From contig JBDRED010000015.1 in NCBI GenBank assembly GCA_043820025.1, positions 1 through 19,790 on the forward strand: DNA of 19,790 nucleotides, given 5' to 3'. The stretch is from JBDRED01 sp043820025 [NCBI: Elusimicrobiota bacterium]. GTDB taxonomy: Bacteria > RUG730 > JBDRED01. Below, one piece after another: positions 12,001 through 15,241 of this stretch; position 1 is the stretch's first letter; the number at the start of each line of letters is the position of its first letter. A model generated the notes under the pieces. It was not told the origin of the DNA. It searched no databases and saw only the letters and a program-made list of their open reading frames with translations. Made by a program: the position numbers and the translations under genes.

Positions 12001-12172
12001 GTTAAATATAGCAGCTCAGCTTGAGGGCGCAATTGCAAAAGGAGTGGGAGAGATTTTAGGCGCAGCTTCGCTGACATCTGTAATACCTGGAGCTAGAATT
12101 GATAAATTAAAATATGAAGCATTAGACAGTAAGCGCGCAGACATGTACAAACGCATCGAATCCGCCGCATAA
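2..12172 (+). CDS. Giant multi-domain membrane/surface protein, 5'-partial (at least 4,056 residues)
   Basis: The frame is open from the first complete codon at position 2 to TAA at 12170-12172. The first in-window ATG is at 101, but the 33 codons before it also read as ordinary protein, so the true start is probably upstream. Residues below are numbered from that ATG. Layout: 1-520 unrecognised soluble region; 521-590 S/E/D linker; about 613-710 and 777-837 hydrophobic clusters with a duplicated SPY hairpin; 967-1011 S/E/T linker; 1011-1360 soluble; about 1367-1390, 1651-1746 and 1789-1850 further membrane segments; 1933-3340 Asp/Gly/Tyr-rich repeats with DxDxDG loops; about 3373-3410 K/E-rich, coiled-coil-like; 3410-4023 mostly helical-looking, unrecognised. 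I recognise no catalytic motif. Giant proteins of this kind are known from Omnitrophota. A role as an envelope-anchored adhesin or contact protein is inference. The stop lies inside a repeat of the adjacent transposon. Confidence 0.9.
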   Translation: MEGIESSFWEWSEISDPRIAELKNQLDSLLKGYMENKVPALRLRGGAGEFGELESETGSESSEEEAAVSLIELIDDTLERLNTYAIVDERGVIAGTRPEKAQSVTYYNYDGTEKQKVEGEELENIKEIDLKIIVAQKINYDSFPQNNIIYKVEEYPNGAKVLYRHNLSGQWFIAEPIIEIDGKVINLHGVNVQKNGVANAYIGESVNEIVVGLHETAVKRRRNVEQAKIDAIQKIRIVKARNDSKRKKVILTGEKLISYGFNEADGKFSAEGTEVEYKDGIQVGDYGRMKPSIKGNTLYFTPMLGDSDYEMVEINSDGRPVTAVRRGRAVTPFIKSYTGTDWAEDVPKAKITIQSITDDNRYINKDTQAEITIIKPTAIRGRLELYSIKGEQYVDEYELDGITLRTRIRTKELDLTSGIVSAYSSQFQNDFFIQIIVGKRIISKLPGIGERIKSEKIDSNLRALAEQLIAFKVFSVDGVAPDVMRRILSDPDHTRVKDGIIERTISAQRTGILGRLLDKVSPKTATYVFDLKKLEFVEKHALKRGEELEYVELGSGSSGAEEEMESVSSDSDYETESDDGEGSSGEIIGSEEQLVTDDSEEEIRAASQEGTEEGSGIEDGGEVPIVEMTTGQVNVGRKTRTHWGRLIGNMLLSALYYFFVAVPRSFVWPHKQYRSSNYLFKYWIPYFSAILLSLIMAVVFAVTGITLAVTVSPYSLFMLAAILIIPVTAAFFPMWSGRRLAGDVLRKRTRPYIKEILQREKEDNEERLNNNKKFKFTRLKVLRVMAMSRRFTTGFFKGLFVDHKTSKSKVITIFRMIAYGALFISFIAAVIVASVSPYPFASVMVFGIGLSIAGFMGIIAFRNAWKWAMDTNDNWKKVESDMKKDILDVVEPSQEEKTKALNRLDKIRAGAAVQAEEEADADQELMDAETLLRQQEPARRGFRNTLRADILKSIQNREVLGIGDNNKGIVHLLALKWVIEHEIIQPQTEKNQRPGRIAGGAAEVLSSASATSSRTSSESSLETTSETSSEESSEVSSEVRPESVVIEMPAEQEAGLFEGTVVAIVDNKVVITPRGAVTDADLQKARRELFSIELREHIRDQLTGEGAHSVTLNVANEINIDAFLRAVKDYYPKVTRLMNADDITKNDDRTIRIPMRFGQRREDVELAPEEIVQVGQPVSEGPLQGLVVGREIMAAGGSQELVEEDVEREEGPRVIPGEAGIQVKTIVNNIGTNAEFVEQARKDIESELYVSNDKLVEILTDVYNDRVVRLRDMSFNYAKKVEQVLNNKFKELGLTGLMVQTIQYGAAGSRGMVVVYNSLDPGENTPAERMKSKVARSQRAFAAGKVFSLKGIWDVAKHWRSNYRIWFTENATGEAVDDFVNRWRFRRFWKTDSLPKKIGIGLGGLAWGVILFVPFIIYRMIKSLGLPVEMIGEWAVKIGEAVGILERSHGVKDIRLDAAAPLPLWQRTINAFVVLPVLRGMITRGIRGAFRLKPETTLSEAQIVDRRIEGMYENLNFDPGFVIDINVLNPAYRDEILRSDYNSELLKQILGEDRINELKLLNTVADPETEEAVIREEQLNSTLRNEALRKEVFRIYYKSLIATIIQNDALQYSIDMRKGLFNASIPILLGFRGGLKQHWFRAFLNDQNVNLTYGRFIISKSEKETHGNLLVRTLLGLEKEGSNLVTMSLAFVKVMLALLMKLSYYLSGTFIGIFGIKIFHKFIFNPVKIFVTELLVHSSLARQFISLIGGSIFLITEFLALVVTFKWVLFIFSEHRKTYVRKFKQGLKLYKAVSNEDYPDKAQRQKKERAQARDIIKNAFRLYSKIAFAIFLVIFIFSLVNVIAPGALSQFTFIGYIMQGLGYVSVTTWVSTVISLWAPTNVVSPDLLDLTPQPDDPNQETQWGEFYTGLYDNAADGNIAGVTQTLAYSSVMDWIGLSPGDLMGLFMNSFGILPGPDEDIIEITGDFDGDGKEDTIYAYDRNGDGEPDLIDPDGDPNDYNNWYAQKIEWGNGNMDVYFYNKDDNKQIEYIVKYDSHNADDSTDSIDDDFLVSIEFKSGEHEGETWTYEQSAQENIIIVRDADGNIIDEYLYGGSAFDQETFMFDNQDIEAHLEFDPATGELESMTTYTYNGPDPENPIVTSEFVRNDDGSAEWIFYDVDGNVTRRIEFEDGFSWQADGTVSGEGVVYDADGNEVGTASMDSSDLIENSTSRLIIREDGQEDFILEYYNEFGENVGSSEAAPTVTIGDTTYRDADLDGVPDEDPYGNKIIIRKDYADGTYEIYDYGDTLYDDDPEVEYVRQYNEDGALIRIDDYDDTGTYIEEQIYYDGKGTAGGNILVHNRFNSNGTLTDQNIFADVDNDGDLDLYMEYHINGGVKYDNNPITIIHSDPGDPSNDMTIEWDPDTGAGTVYNTTGQITGNASKDADGNIIITLPGDDRVITISQNDNGTLDEILTEDLAGNDLTHEYYANGRLLLKQEYIYDADMNLLVMNEYDSNGDLIEQHVNWDVDGEYIEVIYYMTYDDDGDGVIDRAVTIIKYKDGSTETISWDVDESGNVTGSGVIEDAATVEWTDTGGPAGADTGIIITYNDGSKLEIWQDEDGNLVQLDRYSADGDLTTEFYEDGKLTGTWEYDYESGRLITITKYDADGDITVVETYQFDGNQDVLIQEDFYDADGEKIISQNYYNLDGSLRESWNYTYDGGGNLETIEKFDDTGTRFQKEYYDNGELVMRNNYDTDGVSIVTRETFIDLDNDGQLDTLIYTTATNETQVQYYDGTIEYINWTTGEILDEDRNVIGGVVVNGDASLYNQDYDPDAPAGSTETILFYNDGTVRRIISDSEGIPVITVEEDITEHFTIAIQSGPPTARATTYYIDLDRDGNPDKDKFGNDMIYKREVYNTTGAEPVLINITVYHYDNIAGANPAKISEDIYTSQSDFDNGIIEQTKFYSVDTGAFTGYWEYDYDNNRINIYNDTYKLIGWDTYASNDFDNLIASRRYEYDVGNNMILIYEKYFYDIDGDGKLDTVTYVTNNNTDIDGDGEIDTTVTFIEYGDGSKETIVWDTDNDGIIYNEAGEPVGSAVLHGDETIDPETGLPVKTYLTMVYNDYTEIDITQDMYGIVEARDITTLETVTRTVGPNTYIVRDLDGDGNPDKINPLGPDDPSNWVIIKQTHISGRVTIYNYDNLVADEPVLAREDIYNSEADYTNGDLAEQIYYEAGALKETWTYNRVSGEYYIEIEDSTGNLTETRSYYDEDFQNVKSIRQYEYDAFNERFLVSEDIYDTDGDLLMSFDRDGQGTTGITTFYEADGQTVKETIEWSNIDKDSTTGAGIAYNSAHDAIGIATLEADTTYSTPGTKLTIDYSDVGRADLVIYQNEQGDIMYQEGGEVGMGAGAGVTLKGIQEGAITTKETTGEQQETTEREEKKIQLKPEVERKREEKKKRQELLFERIVNGVGALFGAEEEERAERDALGLKYIRLAEFQGGNPAVQATSGGLQNIAEAIANFGLEDTNSRLTEIMSVNGVGLQVTDAVSESMQDTTDAPNVSLINEGAMVSINLTMLRALDAIRNISETIFESFTAQLLAGVNPFTADAELAGAFNKMLHYSRSETRFDIATLHSNAVAVARWASIQDTTKQYTDRDIKQAFGITENALPAEHIILLNTLTHSVYEELAQRGILDKGKWIGEGIRVKFVRDSQFDYTDERAVTQLKQINRASVLAETMNSQAEVVYGELALIALLENKSKELNEQNISGIGNPLSIDTAGNIVTSAGVLDYWIREEIMRMTGKMRFQDVKERDIIDVTNSAFTLMVKANPYLSAEMRNNLIKPLPADSAARKREIERRTVMLKEYIEGMEDAQARSNLKDVLQTAGITDTADPKLFVVVLSAVSFVYNNEEGRQGIMYCQAISSEHADKMKDISQMPFGLKIELPKETEEAVMHLQGDEASYGTRQVTSEGIEVWLTQKRHEITITPQIPQEPENVQIKEGPVRERVELSRPEEIQNAVLSTMLNIAAQLEGAIAKGVGEILGAASLTSVIPGARIDKLKYEALDSKRADMYKRIESAA
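1661..1870 (+). other. Acidic S/E/D/G low-complexity linker in the giant protein
   Basis: About 70 residues (521-590 from the ATG at 101) are almost only Ser, Glu, Asp and Gly with short runs such as AEEEMESVSSDSDYETESDD. It separates the N-terminal soluble part from the first membrane cluster. Such composition is expected of a disordered acidic spacer. No function is visible beyond that. Confidence 0.75.
1937..2610 (+). repeat. Duplicated membrane-hairpin module in the giant protein
   Basis: Two stretches look like diverged copies. The first runs around residues 630-710 and the second around 762-837 (from the ATG at 101). Each has an aromatic-rich approach, an His-Lys pair (H637, H770), a Ser/Lys-rich step, a hydrophobic helix, a V-S-P-Y turn (serines 679 and 803) and a second hydrophobic helix ending in basic or Trp-rich sequence. 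Corresponding landmarks are 124-133 residues apart. This suggests an internal duplication of a two-helix membrane unit. It was judged by eye, without an alignment score. Confidence 0.5.
2999..3133 (+). repeat. S/E/T low-complexity linker with a 12-bp tandem repeat
   Basis: This is a second disordered-looking linker (residues about 967-1011) rich in Ser, Glu and Thr. Its core at 3083-3118 consists of three tandem copies of AGCTCAGAAGTA, the first with one mismatch, giving Ser-Ser-Glu-Glu/Val units. The 12-bp period keeps the frame, so copy-number change would lengthen or shorten the linker without breaking the gene. Confidence 0.75.
5051..5650 (+). other. Main hydrophobic (transmembrane) block of the giant protein
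   Basis: Residues about 1651-1746 and 1789-1850 hold several long hydrophobic stretches, for example FIGIFGIKIF, LIGGSIFLITEFLALVV, KIAFAIFLVIFIFSLVNVI and the following Gly/Thr/Trp-rich segment. They are separated by a basic loop rich in Arg and Lys (about residues 1746-1788). This is the last membrane block before the long hydrophilic repeat region, so it probably anchors that region to one face of a membrane. The number of helices and the topology are not certain. Confidence 0.65.
5897..10120 (+). repeat. Long YD/MORN-like repeat region with DxDxDG calcium-loop motifs
   Basis: Over about 1,400 residues the protein repeats short beta-type units of the form Y-x-x-DG/NG-x-L followed by an aromatic or acidic strand. 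They resemble RHS/YD repeats and MORN_2/YwqK-type repeats. Loops of the DxDxDGxxD kind recur: DFDGDGKED (residue 1933), DADLDGVPDED (about 2217), DVDNDGDLD (about 2324), DDDGDGVID (about 2488), DLDNDGQLD (about 2713), DLDRDGNPD (about 2837), DIDGDGKLD and DIDGDGEID (about 2979 and 2997), DLDGDGNPD (about 3106). These match the Ca2+-binding loop pattern of EF-hand, dockerin and thrombospondin-3-like repeats. A larger module carrying a conserved Trp recurs at W2141, W2367, W2514, W2747, W3023 and W3279. No RHS core or toxin domain follows. Confidence 0.8.
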
Positions 12173-12195
12173 TAAGGGGTCATAATAAGGGGTCA
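12170..12195 (+). repeat. Tandem duplication of TAATAAGGGGTCA at the left end
   Basis: Two exact 13-bp copies abut with no spacer. The first supplies the TAA stop (and a second TAA) of the giant gene. The GGGGTCA portion is the complement of the TGACCCC heptamer that recurs at the right end of the element, so the duplication seems to belong to the element rather than the host gene. Confidence 0.85.
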
Positions 12196-12214
12196 GGTCT
12201 CGAAATTCGAACTT
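12189..12214 (+). repeat. Left inverted repeat of the transposase element
   Basis: It starts GGGGTCAGGTCTCG and ends TTCGAACTT. It is the exact reverse complement of 13213-13238. It contains the 11-bp near-palindrome TCGAAATTCGA (12200-12210), able to form a small hairpin of the sort recognised by HUH transposases. Confidence 0.9.
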
Positions 12215-12216
12215 TC

Positions 12217-12246
12217 TTGACAAACGATGAATAAAAGTTGTATAAA
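12217..12246 (+). promoter_or_regulatory. Sigma70-type promoter of the transposase gene
   Basis: A perfect TTGACA -35 (12217-12222) is followed after 18 bp by TATAAA (12241-12246) as -10, a 5/6 match to TATAAT. It lies just inside the left inverted repeat. The predicted transcription start, 6-7 bases after the -10, falls on or next to the ATG at 12253, so the mRNA would have essentially no leader. No Shine-Dalgarno sequence is visible before the ATG, in agreement with this. Confidence 0.65.
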
Positions 12247-12252
12247 ACAAAC

Positions 12253-13209
12253 ATGACAAGACCATTAAGAATAGAATATAACGGAGCATATTATCATATA
12301 ATTGTACGAGGGCATCGTAAAGAATCGATATTTTATACTGATATTGATCGTATAACCTTTCTAAAGAATCTCCAAGAAACAAAAGATAAATATAGTTTAG
12401 AAATATATGCATTTGTGTTGATGGATAATCATTATCATTTACTTTTAGAAACCAAAAAAGGTGAACTAAGTAAAGCGATGCATAATTTAAATACTAGTTA
12501 TGCAAACTGGTTTAAGAAAAAAAATAATCTTGTTGGGTCAATTTTTCAAGGAAGATATAAAGGGATATTGATAGAAGATGAAAAGTACATGTTAGCAGTG
12601 AGTGCATATATACATCTTAACCCTATAAGAGCAGGCATAATAAACTACGGAAACATGTATAAGTGGAGTAGTTATATGAATTATTGTAATAAAGGAAACA
12701 AAAACGAAAGATTAGTAAATACTGACTTAATATTGAGTTGTTTTAAGAATAAAAAAAGTTATAAAGAATTTATAAATGATCTCTACAAAAAAGGAATAGG
12801 TAAAGATGATATATATGGGAAAAATGCTATAGTAGGAAATGAAGAATTTAGAGATAACCTTAAGGAAAGAATAAAAGTAGATAAAAGAAAGAAAGATATT
12901 ACAGAATATAGTAATTATAAAGATATAGTAGGCATGAATAAAAAAAATATCATATCTATTATGGAGAGGTTGTATGGAGTAAAATCATGTGATATAAGGA
13001 TAAAAAAAAGAGGAAACATATATAGAAAAATATATGTATATGGATTGAGAAAATACACATCGTTAAGTATAAAAGAAATAGGAGAAGATTTAAACGAGAA
13101 ATATAAGACAATATCAAAATACTATACAAATTTTTTAAAATTAATAGAAAAAGAAAAGAAAGTAAGGAAACAAGTTAGGTTGTTTGATAAGAAAATAACA
13201 GGAGAATAA
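12253..13209 (+). CDS. REP-associated tyrosine transposase (RAYT, Y1_Tnp/HUH family)
   Basis: A 318-residue protein that should nick and join single-stranded DNA at the hairpin-bearing repeat ends by a phosphotyrosine intermediate. It begins MTRPLRIEYNGAYYHIIVRG, the typical start of this family. The HUH motif is H60-Y61-H62 in MDNHYHLLLE, and the likely catalytic tyrosine is Y119 in AYIHLNPIRAG. The C-terminal part (about 235-300) has a helix-turn-helix-like segment, SLSIKEIGEDL, reminiscent of the DnaA C-terminal DNA-binding domain often found in this family. A TTG five codons upstream (12238) is possible, but it lies upstream of the predicted -10, so ATG is preferred. Codon use is strongly A-rich (many AAA, AAT, ATA), unlike the neighbouring genes. 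The gene looks intact. Confidence 0.92.
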   Translation: MTRPLRIEYNGAYYHIIVRGHRKESIFYTDIDRITFLKNLQETKDKYSLEIYAFVLMDNHYHLLLETKKGELSKAMHNLNTSYANWFKKKNNLVGSIFQGRYKGILIEDEKYMLAVSAYIHLNPIRAGIINYGNMYKWSSYMNYCNKGNKNERLVNTDLILSCFKNKKSYKEFINDLYKKGIGKDDIYGKNAIVGNEEFRDNLKERIKVDKRKKDITEYSNYKDIVGMNKKNIISIMERLYGVKSCDIRIKKRGNIYRKIYVYGLRKYTSLSIKEIGEDLNEKYKTISKYYTNFLKLIEKEKKVRKQVRLFDKKITGE

Positions 13210-13212
13210 TAA

Positions 13213-13238
13213 AAGTTCGAATTTCGAGACCTGACCCC
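13213..13238 (+). repeat. Right inverted repeat of the transposase element
   Basis: It begins three bases after the transposase stop codon. It is a perfect 26-bp reverse complement of 12189-12214, starting AAGTTCGAATTTCGAG and ending in CTGACCCC. Confidence 0.9.
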
Positions 13239-13279
13239 AAATATGACCCGAATTTCGAGACCTGACCCCAAATATGACC
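13218..13279 (+). repeat. Two exact tandem copies of a 31-bp end unit
   Basis: Units 13218-13248 and 13249-13279 are identical, each running from CGAATTTCGAGACC through CCCCAAATATGACC. A partial further copy of the CCCCAAATA part follows at 13278-13286. The duplicated unit carries the outer part of the right inverted repeat, so the right end has two potential transposase recognition sites. Confidence 0.88.
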
Positions 13280-13327
13280 CCAAATACATGCTTGCCAAAG
13301 GCCGTTATTTTTGATTTAATACACCTT

Positions 13328-15172
13328 ATGCAAAAGACAGTGTATGTAATATTATCATTTCATGGGCATGAACCGCTTTGGGACCTGCCTGAGCAGATAC
13401 AGAAGACGTTCGACGATTATCGTATTTCACAAGCTTTTACGCCTGAAAATTATTTAAGAAAACGGCTCACGGAAACCCGCAATATTTATAGAGACCTGTT
13501 AACATTCCTTAGAAACAGCAAAATAAAAGCCACAGTAGATTTCACAAACGAACTTTTATATCAATTAAGAACAACAGTGCCAAACACATATGACGCTTTA
13601 TGCAGGGCATATAAGGAAGGGATTTTATATCCGCTGTATACAACTGCGCATCATACTCATATCACAATGTTAAACCAAAAAGAGCTTGCTGAAGAGCTGG
13701 ATATGAATAAGGACTTCTTACATAACGCCATGAAGGTTCCTAAACCAAAGTATAACGGATTTTTCTTTACGGAATGCTCTGTTGATAAGAAATATATCCC
13801 GGCTCTAAAAAAGCTCGGAATAGATTATATTATTTATCCGCATTTAAACGAACGCAAAGCAAATTTCAGCGTAAGCGATAAATCATACGATTACAAATAT
13901 AAGCCTTTTAAAGCAGAAGGAATGACAGCGCTTCCGAGGCATTTTAATGTGTCGCAGGAGATATGGCGGCCTATTACGCAAATGTACCCTGACAGGGTAA
14001 AGTATCAGGGATATCTTCTTGGGCAATACAGCGTGTTTGGCGACGAATATAATTCACACAGCACAGTTCCTTTTCCAATAAGCGAGAATCAGGCAGTATC
14101 TGAGTATGCGGTACAGCTGTCGCGAGCATTAGACGAGGCGCCGGATAAAGGCCTTATTTTATATATGCAGGATTTGGAATTAATGGATTTTGGCGATGCA
14201 GCGCTTAGTATTATGGAAAAAGCGTGGAAAAAAATAAAACGCACAAAAAAATGGAATATAAAATTTGTAACGCCGGATGAGTATTTAGACGCTGTTAAAT
14301 CAAACAACAAATTGCCGGCTGTTAGGTGCAGTAAGATAAGCTGGGCGCCTGAATTGCGGCTTGTGTCGCGTTTTGACGGGCATTATCCGCCGCTTACAGC
14401 TACTGATGTAATGGGCAGGGATATTGTGCCGCAAATATTTAAGAAGAGGCCGTTTATTTTTTGGGAGATGGGAGCGTATCATACAAATTTTTTCAAATGG
14501 CTGATTTCGGCGTTTAATTATAAAACTACTGTAGACGTTGACGCGTGTTCAATAGCCGATGAAGGATATCAAATATATAGATTTCCATATTACCAGCGCC
14601 TGCCTATGCACATCAGGCTCATGTCACGCGCGTGCAACTGGGGCTGGAGGCCTGACGAGGGGAGAAGCAAGAGGCATTATCTCCACGGGTACTGTATTGC
14701 AGATGCGTTATTATTGATACATAAATTTTACCCCAAAAAACTAAAAGTAAAACACGCGCCGCTTAATTTGAAATTAATAGAAGGTATGAAAAAATATTTA
14801 GAGATAGTTGTTGATATGCGTATAGCGTATCTTAAGTTTGGACTGGAGCGGCAGAAGGATGAACGCGGATTTGATCCGGCATCAGCGCTTAGAGAGCTGG
14901 ACTATGCAGAAGGGTTTAAAAAACAATCTATTAACGGGCTTAAAAGAATAGTGCATATATATAAAGGCGAAAAAAATAATTCTAATATGTGGAAAAATTT
15001 GTTAATAGAGGCAAGAGAGAGTTCCAGAAACGCGTTTATTGCGCTTGACCACATACAGCGCGCATGGGGTAATGGCGGAGATACCGACTTTCTTGTTATG
15101 TCTATGTATAAATACCTCTATGATATCGTCCCGCCGAAAATTGTTACTACCCTGGACGAAATAGAAAAATAA
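13328..15172 (+). CDS. Glycoside hydrolase family 57 protein (alpha-glucan hydrolase/transferase)
   Basis: A 614-residue protein likely to cleave or transfer alpha-1,4 or alpha-1,6 glucan chains in the cytoplasm; no signal peptide is seen. The N-terminus matches GH57 region I (FHGHEP, residues 11-16). The probable nucleophile is E149 in FFFTECSVDKKYIPALKKLGI, and the probable acid/base is D282 in YMQDLELMDFG, in the place of the usual DGE-x-FG of region IV. The Cys after E149 and the Leu after D282 differ from the best-known members, so amylase, branching-enzyme or glucanotransferase activity cannot be separated. An in-frame ATG at 13274 would add 18 residues, but it lies inside the transposon repeat; ATG 13328 starts the domain cleanly. 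No good Shine-Dalgarno is seen. First gene of a three-gene glucan operon; the next gene starts 69 bp after its stop. Confidence 0.83.
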   Translation: MQKTVYVILSFHGHEPLWDLPEQIQKTFDDYRISQAFTPENYLRKRLTETRNIYRDLLTFLRNSKIKATVDFTNELLYQLRTTVPNTYDALCRAYKEGILYPLYTTAHHTHITMLNQKELAEELDMNKDFLHNAMKVPKPKYNGFFFTECSVDKKYIPALKKLGIDYIIYPHLNERKANFSVSDKSYDYKYKPFKAEGMTALPRHFNVSQEIWRPITQMYPDRVKYQGYLLGQYSVFGDEYNSHSTVPFPISENQAVSEYAVQLSRALDEAPDKGLILYMQDLELMDFGDAALSIMEKAWKKIKRTKKWNIKFVTPDEYLDAVKSNNKLPAVRCSKISWAPELRLVSRFDGHYPPLTATDVMGRDIVPQIFKKRPFIFWEMGAYHTNFFKWLISAFNYKTTVDVDACSIADEGYQIYRFPYYQRLPMHIRLMSRACNWGWRPDEGRSKRHYLHGYCIADALLLIHKFYPKKLKVKHAPLNLKLIEGMKKYLEIVVDMRIAYLKFGLERQKDERGFDPASALRELDYAEGFKKQSINGLKRIVHIYKGEKNNSNMWKNLLIEARESSRNAFIALDHIQRAWGNGGDTDFLVMSMYKYLYDIVPPKIVTTLDEIEK

Positions 15173-15176
15173 ATTT

Positions 15177-15204
15177 CAGAAGTCAGAATACAGAAGTCAG
15201 AATA
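15177..15204 (+). repeat. Two exact tandem copies of CAGAAGTCAGAATA
   Basis: A 14-bp unit occurs twice without a spacer in the 69-bp gap between the GH57 and TreZ-type genes. The unit itself contains a CAGAA/CAGAATA echo. It does not fold into a strong hairpin, so a terminator is unlikely. It looks like a small dispersed intergenic repeat. Confidence 0.8.
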
Positions 15205-15227
15205 CAAAAAGAATTATACGACGAGCT

Positions 15228-15233
15228 AGGGAG
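15228..15233 (+). promoter_or_regulatory. Shine-Dalgarno site of the treZ-type gene
   Basis: AGGGAG ends 8 bases before the ATG at 15242, a good ribosome binding site that supports this start. Confidence 0.65.
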
Positions 15234-15241
15234 TCTAATAT

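Larger units (their letters stand above)
12170..13287 (+). mobile_element. REP-type (RAYT) transposase element with inverted-repeat ends
   Basis: A single Y1/HUH transposase gene is bracketed by inverted repeats. The inner 26 bp (12189-12214 and 13213-13238) are perfect reverse complements. Outside them the match continues imperfectly through a second TGACCCC-type heptamer on each side. The left end has TAATAAGGGGTCA twice in tandem (12170-12182, 12183-12195). The right end has two exact 31-bp tandem units and a further partial copy. The interior is much more A-rich than the flanking genes, which fits horizontal or mobile origin. Exact outer boundaries are uncertain by about 10-20 bp. Confidence 0.8.

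Noticed and set aside
13218-13287. A CRISPR array
   Set aside because: The two 31-bp units are directly abutting with no spacers; they are transposon-end duplications.
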